A stretch of DNA of 6,182 nucleotides from Betaproteobacteria bacterium (lineage in GTDB: Bacteria > Pseudomonadota > Gammaproteobacteria > Burkholderiales > Casimicrobiaceae). Made by a program: the position numbers and the translations under genes. Below the pieces are notes generated by a model, which had not been told where the DNA came from, did not search any database, and saw nothing but the letters and a program-made list of their open reading frames with translations. Shown piece by piece: positions 1 to 5,350 of this stretch. The stretch is taken from positions 1 through 6,182 of the forward strand of contig VBCZ01000115.1 in NCBI GenBank assembly GCA_005889025.1. Direction: 5' to 3'. Each line of letters opens with the position of its first letter. Position 1 is the stretch's first letter.

Positions 1-410
1 TGTGCAGGCAATATCTCGACGTTGAAATGTTGCGGCTCGGCGAGCGGCTGGAGATCGAATGGCACATCGATAACATGCCGAAGGATGCCTTGGTGCCGCC
101 GCTGGTACTTCAGCCCCTGCTCGAAAACGCCGTCTATCACGGAATCGAACCTTCTAGCGCGCGAGGGGTGATCGCGATTAATATCTTCCTGCGCCGAGGC
201 GAGGTTCACGCGATCCTGCGCAACCCGTACCAGATGCGCGGCGATCACCACGCCGGGAACAAGATGGCTCTTTCCAATATCCGCGAACGTCTCGCGCTGC
301 ACTTCGACACGGAGGCGAGCCTCGAAAGCAAGGTCAACAAGGACACCTACGAGGTGCATATACGCATGCCATACCGAACTCAGACGAAAAAACAAGCACG
401 ATATGGGTGA
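1..410 (+). CDS. Sensor histidine kinase, LytS/AlgZ type (C-terminal part)
   Basis: This is the C-terminal 135 codons of a membrane sensor kinase that would phosphorylate the response regulator encoded next. The frame (codons from position 3) is open to the left edge, so the ATG at 27 is internal; the residues before it (YLDVE, then RLGERL) are the typical linker after the phospho-accepting histidine in the LytS/YehU His_kinase family. The ATP-binding HATPase_c domain follows: the N-box is LLENAVYHG (about residues 39-47 of the fragment), and GNKMALSNIRERL is the later ATP-lid region. The transmembrane segments and the histidine itself lie outside the window. The stop overlaps the regulator's ATG, which suggests one transcript and translational coupling. 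In Pseudomonas the equivalent pair is FimS(AlgZ)/AlgR. The family call is firm; the signal sensed cannot be inferred. Confidence 0.9.
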   Translation, partial: CRQYLDVEMLRLGERLEIEWHIDNMPKDALVPPLVLQPLLENAVYHGIEPSSARGVIAINIFLRRGEVHAILRNPYQMRGDHHAGNKMALSNIRERLALHFDTEASLESKVNKDTYEVHIRMPYRTQTKKQARYG

Positions 411-1167
411 TGCGCCGCTAAAGATCGTCGTGGTCGATGACGAAGCTCCTGCCCGCCGGCGATTGCGTGAGCTGCTCGACGACTGCACCGGCGCGCTTCC
501 GCTGGTCGTTGTCGGAGAAGCGGCGAGCGGACGCGAAGCGCTTGCGCTGCTCGGCGGGACACCCGCCGATCTGGTGCTCACCGACATCCACATGCCGGAC
601 ATGGACGGCATCGAGCTGGCGCGCCATCTCCTGAAACTTCCGCTGCCGCCGGTGTTGATTTTCACCACGGCATACCACGAGCACGCCATCGCGGCGTTCG
701 AGGTTCACGCGATCGATTACCTCGTCAAGCCGGTGCGGGTACAGCGTTTGCTCGCGGCCCTCCAGAAGGTACCGCGCCTTCGCCCTCTCTCCGACACCAA
801 ACTGAACCGCCTGCCGGCGCCCGCGCGCCGATTTCTGTCGGTGACCGAGCGCTCGCGCGTCGTACTGGTACCCGTCGAGGAAATCGTTTATCTCAAGGCG
901 GAGCTGAAGTACATCACCATCCGAACCGGGGATCGCGAATTCCTCCTCGAAGAGTCGTTGACCCGGCTGGAGGAAGAATTCGGCTCCCGGTTCGTGCGCG
1001 TGCACCGCAACTGCCTGGTCGCGCGCGAGGCGATTCGCGGCTTCGAGCGGCGCGTCAGCGCCGACGGCGACGCGCACTGGGAAGTCCTGCTTCGAGGTGT
1101 CGACGAGGCATTGCCGGTATCGCGCCGGCAGCAGTACATCGTCCGCGAAATCGGCCGCGACGCTTAA
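403..1167 (+). CDS. Response regulator, AlgR/LytR family (REC + LytTR)
   Basis: This is a 254-residue cytoplasmic transcription regulator, full length for the AlgR/LytR family. The receiver domain covers about residues 6-122: acidic pair D12/D13, phospho-acceptor D61 in LVLTDIHMPDMDG, switch threonines in FTTAY (87-91) and the conserved lysine K109 in YLVKPV. The LytTR DNA-binding domain covers about 143-250, with the family signature FVRVHRNCLV (197-206). The start is the ATG at 403, 8 bases before the kinase stop; there is no strong Shine-Dalgarno sequence, which fits coupled translation. It should be activated by the upstream kinase. In Pseudomonas algR is followed by hemC; here a PfkB-type kinase follows, so that order is not conserved. 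Target genes cannot be read from the window. Confidence 0.94.
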   Translation: MGDAPLKIVVVDDEAPARRRLRELLDDCTGALPLVVVGEAASGREALALLGGTPADLVLTDIHMPDMDGIELARHLLKLPLPPVLIFTTAYHEHAIAAFEVHAIDYLVKPVRVQRLLAALQKVPRLRPLSDTKLNRLPAPARRFLSVTERSRVVLVPVEEIVYLKAELKYITIRTGDREFLLEESLTRLEEEFGSRFVRVHRNCLVAREAIRGFERRVSADGDAHWEVLLRGVDEALPVSRRQQYIVREIGRDA

Positions 1168-1201
1168 GGCATGACGAATTGCCGGTTGCCGCGGCGCTCT
1201 G

Positions 1202-1268
1202 CAAGCGGGCTCGCGCAATTAACTCTCAGGCGTTGCGTTGCGCGCCGCATAGGACTCGAGCCCGTTTG
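1202..1268 (+). promoter_or_regulatory. Long inverted repeat covering the kinase start codon
   Basis: The bases at 1202-1213 (CAAGCGGGCTCG) pair with 1257-1268 (CGAGCCCGTTTG): 11 Watson-Crick pairs and one G-U pair, around a 43-base loop. A smaller GGCG/CGCC stem (1229-1232 with 1243-1246) could form inside the loop. The right arm ends on the TTG (1266-1268) taken as the start of the PfkB-family kinase, and a possible Shine-Dalgarno AGGA (1251-1254) lies in the loop. Folded in mRNA, the stem would bury the start codon; as DNA it could be an operator. It lacks the run of T residues expected of an intrinsic terminator. The pairing is seen directly; any function is inference. Confidence 0.4.
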
Positions 1269-2210
1269 AGAACTGCGCGTACGCTGATATGCGGGTCGAT
1301 CGCAATCGACACCATCATGGTCTTTCCCGACAGGTTTTCGCGCCATATCCTGCCGGATCAAACCCACGTTCTGTCGGTGGCTTTTCAAATTGGCGAGCTC
1401 CGCCGCGAATGGGGTGGTTGCGCCGGAAATATCGCGTACAACCTGCGCGCGCTGGGCGGCGATCCCGTGGTGATGGCGACGATCGGCGAAGACGGAAGTG
1501 AGTATCGCGCGCGCCTCGAGACGCTGGGTATCCTCACCGGCTCTCTGCGTTGCGTTGCCGGAACCTACACCGCGCAGGCGTACATCATCACCGATCTCGA
1601 CGACAACCAGATCACCGCTTTTCACCCGGGAGCGATGAACCATTCTCATCTCAATCACGTCGCAGACGTGGACGATATCGCGCTCGGTATCGTTGCTCCC
1701 GACGGGCGCGACGGGATGCTCTCGCATGTGCGGGAATTCGCTGCCGCCGGCATACCGTTTGTGTTCGATCCGGGGCAGGGACTTCCGCTTTTCTCGGGGG
1801 AAGAGCTTGTCGGAATGATCGACGCCGCGAGCTATTTGACGGTCAACGACTATGAAGCGCGGATGCTCGGCGAACGCTGCGGATTGAAAATCGAAGATAT
1901 CGCGGCGCGCGTCGAGGCGATGATAGTCACGCTGGGCGCAGATGGCTCTCGCATCTATGCCGATGGACGTATCATCGACATCCCGTCTGTGCCGCCAAGC
2001 GCGCTCGTCGATCCGACCGGCTGTGGCGACGCGTACCGCGCGGGTCTGCTCTACGGGGTCGCGCAAGGTTGGGATTGGCAGCGCGCCGGCAGGCTCGCGT
2101 CGTTGCTGGGCTCACTCAAGATCGCCTCGCGCGGCGGACAGAACCATGCCATCAACCGCGATCTGGTCGCGGCGCGATACTTCGATTACTTTCGCGAACC
2201 TCTCTGGTGA
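1266..2210 (+). CDS. PfkB-family carbohydrate/nucleoside kinase
   Basis: This is a cytoplasmic ATP-dependent kinase of the ribokinase/PfkB superfamily, which phosphorylates the hydroxymethyl group of a sugar or nucleoside. The substrate-binding glycine motif GGCAGN is at residues 50-55. The C-terminal signature DPTGCGDAYRAG (249-260) holds the anion hole and catalytic base D255; it has Cys where many members have Ala, as I recall for the adenosine-kinase-like subgroup. FDPGQ and TVNDYE are further family blocks. No ATG lies in frame near the N-terminus; the TTG at 1266 puts five residues before the first strand (LICGSIAID), as in relatives, and gives 314 residues, a normal length. The open frame runs back to a TTG at 1179, but that would add 29 unlike residues. 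The gene appears intact. Substrate (adenosine, ribose or another sugar) is not determinable from sequence. Confidence 0.88.
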   Translation: MRTARTLICGSIAIDTIMVFPDRFSRHILPDQTHVLSVAFQIGELRREWGGCAGNIAYNLRALGGDPVVMATIGEDGSEYRARLETLGILTGSLRCVAGTYTAQAYIITDLDDNQITAFHPGAMNHSHLNHVADVDDIALGIVAPDGRDGMLSHVREFAAAGIPFVFDPGQGLPLFSGEELVGMIDAASYLTVNDYEARMLGERCGLKIEDIAARVEAMIVTLGADGSRIYADGRIIDIPSVPPSALVDPTGCGDAYRAGLLYGVAQGWDWQRAGRLASLLGSLKIASRGGQNHAINRDLVAARYFDYFREPLW

Positions 2211-2255
2211 CGTCCGACGCGACATCGGCCATCGCGCGCCGACCGGGAGGCAAGC

Positions 2256-2408
2256 ATGGTAATCCCGCTTCCTTACCTTCTCCGCGAAGTTAGGCAGCGT
2301 CTGCCGGAGCGATCGGTGATCGGCTCGGCACCTGAAACACCCTTTGGTCCTCCATTCGCATTGCCGTCAGCGTGCCGAGCGTCGACCAATGACCGCACAA
2401 CACGGTGA
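2256..2408 (+). CDS. Possible small ORF (50 aa) with a strong ribosome binding site
   Basis: An ATG at 2256 follows a strong Shine-Dalgarno sequence, GGGAGG (2245-2250), at a 5-base spacing, 45 bases after the PfkB kinase stop. It opens a 50-codon frame ending in TGA at 2406-2408. Most of it lies antisense to the 3' end of apaH, whose codon structure can explain the openness. The N-terminus (MVIPLPYLLREVRQRLP) looks plausible for a protein; the rest is Pro/Ala/Ser-rich with no motif I recognise. It could be a real small protein, the truncated start of a lost downstream gene, or chance. The ribosome binding site is the only strong support. Confidence 0.2.
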   Translation: MVIPLPYLLREVRQRLPERSVIGSAPETPFGPPFALPSACRASTNDRTTR

Positions 2409-3063
2409 CGCCAGCCGATTTACGCTCCGGATGCGCGAACCATGGGGCAAATCCGGCCGGCGCAAAAGCGGGGCCGCGTTTCTCGGATAGATCCATGGTG
2501 TCGTCAGCAGTGCAGAAGCGCAGCCGCGTGCATGCATTGACGATGACCCGCAAGCGATCGTAGCCCATAAGCGCATCGTCCCAGCGTGCGGGCTGGTCGC
2601 CGTAGAGCCGGCGCAAGAACAAGTCGTGCTCCGCCGATGCGAGCATCTTTTCCACTTCTCCGGATAGCATCGCTGCAATTGCAGGCGTCCACGACGGAAG
2701 CAGTCCGGCATGAACGAGCAAAAGCTCCCCATCGCGCACGACCAGCGGCCGCGCGCGCAGCCACGCCAGCAATTCGTCGCGGTCGGGCGCCGTCAGAATG
2801 GCCGCGAGCGTGTCTTGACGATGCGCCAGCCGGTGCCCGGCGGCAACGATGAGCAGGTGGAAATCGTGGTTACCGAGCACGGTGACGGCCGCCTTGCCCA
2901 AGCCTTTCACCCTGCGCAGCACGGCGAGCGAATCGGGACCGCGATTGACGAGATCGCCGACGAGCCATAAGCGATCGCGCGCGGGTTCGAACGCGATCAA
3001 CTCGAGCAGCTGCTCGAATTCCGCATAGCAGCCCTGGATGTCGCCGACGACAAAATGGCTCAT
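2290..3063 (-). CDS. apaH: Bis(5'-nucleosyl)-tetraphosphatase ApaH with an internal deletion
   Basis: ApaH hydrolyses diadenosine tetraphosphate (Ap4A) to two ADP and can remove Np4 RNA caps; it is a cytoplasmic calcineurin-like (PPP-type) metallophosphoesterase. The metal-site motifs are present in order: GDIQGC (7-12), GDLVNRGPDS (36-45), GNHD (64-67), the HAG histidine H118 and GHW (224-226). ApaH-typical blocks RLYGD (152-156) and LRFCTADDTMD (181-191) also match. It has 257 residues against about 270-280 for the family. After GHWSTLG (224-230) the protein jumps straight to TLTAMRMED, skipping about 19 residues that carry the conserved ALDTGCxWGG strand. The deletion is in frame, so the gene reads openly but the product may be inactive. 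Start ATG 3063 gives the usual N-terminus. It is divergent from the rep pseudogene and convergent with the PfkB kinase. Confidence 0.9.
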   Translation of the reverse strand: MSHFVVGDIQGCYAEFEQLLELIAFEPARDRLWLVGDLVNRGPDSLAVLRRVKGLGKAAVTVLGNHDFHLLIVAAGHRLAHRQDTLAAILTAPDRDELLAWLRARPLVVRDGELLLVHAGLLPSWTPAIAAMLSGEVEKMLASAEHDLFLRRLYGDQPARWDDALMGYDRLRVIVNACTRLRFCTADDTMDLSEKRGPAFAPAGFAPWFAHPERKSAGVTVLCGHWSTLGTLTAMRMEDQRVFQVPSRSPIAPADAA

Positions 3064-3086
3064 GGGTTAAGGCGAGGAAACGCGCG

Positions 3087-3114
3087 CTGTCAAGGTGTTC
3101 GATGTTGCTAGAAT
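3087..3114 (+). promoter_or_regulatory. Putative promoter of the rep remnant
   Basis: A -10 box TAGAAT (3109-3114) with an extended TGC just before it (3106-3108) sits 16 bases after a weak -35 box CTGTCA (3087-3092), about 34 bases upstream of the rep ATG. The same bases read on the minus strand give a perfect TTGACA (3093 to 3088) facing apaH, but I see no good -10 for it before the apaH start. Sequence match only. Confidence 0.35.
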
Positions 3115-3147
3115 CCGGCGCAGTCTACCAGCGCCGACCCGCCCGCG

Positions 3148-4184
3148 ATGAAACTACCGCTCAACGATCCGCAGCAAGCCGCCGTGAGCTACCTCGACGG
3201 GCCGCTGCTCGTCCTGGCGGGTGCAGGCAGCGGAAAGACACGGGTGATCACAGCCAAGGTCGCGCATCTCATCGGCGGCGGCATGGACGCCGGTCGCATC
3301 AGCGGCGGAGCATCGTGGTTCGAGCGTTCGGAGATCCAGGACCTGATCGCGTACCTGCGCCTGATCGCCAACGATGACGACGATCCCGCCTTCGTGCGCG
3401 CAGTCACCACGCCAAAGCGCGGGGTCGGCGCGCAAACGCTCGACAGCTGGGCCGCGTTGCGGCTGAGCGGAAGGTGAGCCTGTCCGCCGCGACACACGAG
3501 GACGCGCTGCGCGCGGCGATTCCCATCCGCGCGCGCGAGGCGATGGACGAATTCGGAAGCACCATCAACCGCATGCGTTATCGCGCCGAGCGCGAGCCCG
3601 CGGGACGTTTGCTGGCCGAACTGCTCTGCGTCATCGGATACGAGGCGTATCTTTTCGATACCTTCGACAAGCCGCAGGCGCGGGCGCGCTGGGAAAGCGT
3701 GAACGACTTCGTGGCGTGGCTCGCGAAAAAAGGCGAGACCGATGGCAAGAACCTGCTCGAGCTCACGCAGATGATCGCGCTGGTGACGATGCTCGAAGGC
3801 CGGGACGATACGCCGCCCGATGCCGTAAGGCTCACCACCATACATGCAGCCAAAGGCCTCGAGTTTCGCCACGTTTATCTAGTGGGGATGGAGGAAGGCA
3901 TCCTGCCGCACCGCGAGGCGATTGCCCGGGGCAACATCGACGAGGAGCGCCGCCTGATGTACGTCGCCATCACGCGCGCGCAACAGACCCTCGAGCTTAC
4001 GTGGTGCAAATGACGCAAGCGCGGGCGTGAGCTTTGCGAGAGCGTTCGCTCGCGCTTCATCGGTGAGCTGGCGCAGGAAGACCTGCGCCACGCCGAGCTG
4101 CCGCTCGCTCCCGAGGATGCCGTTCGCGAAAAGGAGGCAGGAAACGAGAGGCTCAAGAGCCTGCGCGCGATGCTCTCGCGCTGA
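3148..4184 (+). pseudogene. rep: ATP-dependent DNA helicase Rep, degraded
   Basis: Rep is a 3'-5' superfamily 1A helicase that clears proteins from DNA ahead of the replisome. The remnant has about 345 codons against about 670 in the family. The N-terminus matches Rep through the Walker A motif GAGSGKT (25-31), but at residue 51 (about 3300) it jumps in frame to the SGGASWFERSEIQDL block that lies near residue 380 of intact Rep. Motifs Ia, Ib, II (DEYQD), III and IV are gone. A one-base loss near 3448-3449 then shifts the frame; homology resumes at 3450 and contains motif V (LTTIHAAKGLEF) and motif VI (DEERRLMYVAITRAQ). A TGA at 4011-4013 interrupts a last stretch, and Rep-like sequence (SRFIGELAQEDLR) runs on to a natural stop at 4182-4184. 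Without the DExx motif no helicase activity is possible. A second helicase (UvrD, or another rep copy) presumably serves the cell. Confidence 0.93.
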
Positions 4185-4193
4185 AAGATGCAG

Positions 4194-5081
4194 CTACTTC
4201 TTGAGCGTGAGTATCCAGCTCACCAACGCCTTGATGTCGTCGTCGGGCACCTGCGCGTTGGGTGGCATGGGAACCGGACCCCAAACGCCGCCGCCTCCGG
4301 ACTTTACTTTTTGAGTGAGCCTGGCAAGCGCGCCGGCGTCGCCCTTATATTTCGCTGCGACTTCGGCGTACGCGGGGCCGACGATCTTCTTATCGATGCC
4401 ATGGCACGCCGCGCAGCCGTCCTTTTGCATCAGGGCTTCGGCGGACTTGGCGTCGAGCGGAGCATTGGATTTCGACGCAGTCGCGGACGCAGCCGGCGAT
4501 GGCGCGCTCTGCGATGCCGCGGCAACGGCGGCGGGCGGGGGACTGGTGGCGGAAGTCGGCGCCGCGGGAGTCACCGCCGCGGCCGCTGCTTGCGCCGGTG
4601 ACGCGGGCTCTTGGAAGCGAGCGCCCGATTTATTGGCCATGTATACGACGGCTCGCTCGACCTCGATGTCGGCAAGATCGGGATTGCCGCCCTTCGGCGG
4701 CATGACCTTGCTGCCCTCCTGAAACCCATTGATCGCGTGTTGTACCAGCGTCGCATATCCTTTTTTTATTGCAGCTGACCAGGCTGCGCTGTCACCTGCC
4801 TTGGGCGCACCGGCGATGCCTGCCTCGTGACAGGTTTTGCAGACTGCCTGAAAAACCTGCTCGCCGCTCGAGTTTCCCGGAGGCCTGCCCGCATCGGCAA
4901 CGACGAGTTCGCCAAACGGCTTGATGCGCGCCGCCACCTGACTATCGGGCGCGGGCGACCGGATGTCGGTGACGAACTGCGACACCAACGCGAACAATGC
5001 GATCGGCACGGCGAATGCGGCGATGACGACGATCACGAGCTGCTTCGGTGTCTTTATGAATGTGTCGTGATCGTCGCTCAT
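4194..5081 (-). CDS. Membrane-anchored diheme cytochrome c (c5-like + c551/c552-like)
   Basis: This is a 295-residue electron-transfer protein, probably facing the periplasm. It has a short cytoplasmic N-terminus (MSDDHDTFIKTPKQ), one hydrophobic anchor at about 15-35, then two class I cytochrome c domains. The first is cytochrome c5-like: heme motif CKTCH (81-85) and likely axial Met127 in KVMPPKGG. A flexible Ala/Pro/Ser linker (about 158-207) leads to a second domain with CAACH (223-227), DKKIVGPAY and probable axial Met272 in PMPPN, as in small c551/c552 cytochromes. The start at 5081 is chosen because the TFIKTPKQL N-terminus is typical of these proteins and a GGAAA lies upstream; an open frame continues to 5132 but its residues are not family-like. 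It ends 9 bases from the convergent rep remnant. Donor and acceptor (for example bc1 complex or terminal oxidase) are not shown here. Confidence 0.9.
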   Translation of the reverse strand: MSDDHDTFIKTPKQLVIVVIAAFAVPIALFALVSQFVTDIRSPAPDSQVAARIKPFGELVVADAGRPPGNSSGEQVFQAVCKTCHEAGIAGAPKAGDSAAWSAAIKKGYATLVQHAINGFQEGSKVMPPKGGNPDLADIEVERAVVYMANKSGARFQEPASPAQAAAAAVTPAAPTSATSPPPAAVAAASQSAPSPAASATASKSNAPLDAKSAEALMQKDGCAACHGIDKKIVGPAYAEVAAKYKGDAGALARLTQKVKSGGGGVWGPVPMPPNAQVPDDDIKALVSWILTLKK

Positions 5082-5146
5082 CGAGGATTTCCGTCGGAGA
5101 AGCGCGGCGCGGTGCCCCTGTATGCGCGCCAAAAAAGCAAACGCGC

Positions 5147-5152
5147 ATTATA
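5147..5152 (-). promoter_or_regulatory. Putative -10 box for the cytochrome c gene
   Basis: Read on the minus strand this is a perfect TATAAT, 65 bases upstream of the chosen cytochrome start and in the only non-coding gap in front of the gene. No good -35 box lies 16-18 bases upstream, so activation by a regulator is possible. The region where a -35 would lie overlaps that of the divergent tRNA promoter. Confidence 0.4.
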
Positions 5153-5172
5153 ACTGAGCACCGCGCCTGTGA

Positions 5173-5201
5173 TGGACTGCACAAGATGCCGCGCGTAGAA
5201 T
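5173..5201 (+). promoter_or_regulatory. Putative tRNA-Arg promoter
   Basis: A -35 box TGGACT (5173-5178) and a -10 box TAGAAT (5196-5201) are separated by the ideal 17 bases. The predicted start, about 5208, is only a few bases before the mature tRNA 5' end. The stretch after the -10 (GCACGCGTG) is GC-rich, like the discriminators of stable-RNA promoters under stringent (ppGpp) control. Match by eye only. Confidence 0.5.
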
Positions 5202-5209
5202 GCACGCGT

Positions 5210-5286
5210 GCGCCCGTAGCTCAGTTGGATAGAGTGTTGGTTTCCGAAGCCAAAGGTCACAGGTTCGACTCCTGTCGGGCGCGCCA
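5210..5286 (+). tRNA. tRNA-Arg (anticodon CCG)
   Basis: This is a complete 77-base cloverleaf with encoded CCA. The acceptor stem GCGCCCG pairs with CGGGCGC; the discriminator base is G (5283) and CCA is at 5284-5286. The D stem is GCTC/GAGT with one G-U pair. The anticodon stem TTGGT/GCCAA encloses the loop TTCCGAA with anticodon CCG at 5244-5246, which reads CGG arginine codons. The variable loop is AGGTC and the T arm is ACAGG-TTCGACT-CCTGT. It is convergent with tamB. No clear intrinsic terminator follows it. Confidence 0.97.
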
Positions 5287-5290
5287 TTCC

Positions 5291-5313
5291 AATGGCGACC
5301 GGTTCGATTCCTG
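5291..5313 (+). repeat. T-arm-like partial copy of the tRNA 3' half
   Basis: GGTTCGATTCCTG at 5301-5313 matches the T-arm bases GGTTCGACTCCTG at 5262-5274 of the adjacent tRNA at 12 of 13 positions. Including the 10 bases before each, 18 of 23 agree, at an offset of 39 bases. The copy cannot form a proper T stem and has no acceptor strand. It may be the relic of a duplicated tRNA or of an integration event at the tRNA 3' end, or chance. Confidence 0.35.
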
Positions 5314-5327
5314 CGATGCAATTCGGC

Positions 5328-5350
5328 GTCGCTTTAGTCGAAGGAGCGAC
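5328..5350. repeat. Short inverted repeat across the tamB stop codon
   Basis: GTCGCT (5328-5333) and AGCGAC (5345-5350) are a perfect 6-base inverted repeat with an 11-base loop that holds the tamB stop. It lies between the convergent ends of the tRNA gene and tamB, where a terminator would be useful, but there is no T run on either side. Support for termination is weak. Confidence 0.2.

Noticed and set aside
418..1218. 266-codon open frame on the minus strand opposite the response regulator
   Set aside because: It mirrors the regulator's codons in GC-rich DNA, shows no family motif, and the plus-strand gene is unambiguous.
1164..2066. 300-codon open frame on the minus strand opposite the PfkB kinase
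   Set aside because: It is a shadow frame rich in Arg/Asp/His with no recognisable domain; the sense strand carries clear PfkB motifs.
2221..2289. Intrinsic terminator between the convergent PfkB kinase and apaH genes
   Set aside because: Only 4-base stems (for example CGGC/GCCG) and no T tract were found.
3440..3480. Programmed ribosomal frameshift joining the two halves of rep
   Set aside because: There is no slippery heptamer or stimulatory structure, and the essential helicase motifs are missing anyway, so decay is simpler.
3189..3872. 227-codon minus-strand frame across the rep remnant
   Set aside because: It stays open only because the region is GC-rich, and it crosses the rep deletion junction and frameshift. 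It has no motif or start context.
4024..4060. GAGCG-TT-CGCTC hairpin in the rep tail as a terminator
   Set aside because: It lies within the former coding frame, has only a 2-base loop and no T run.
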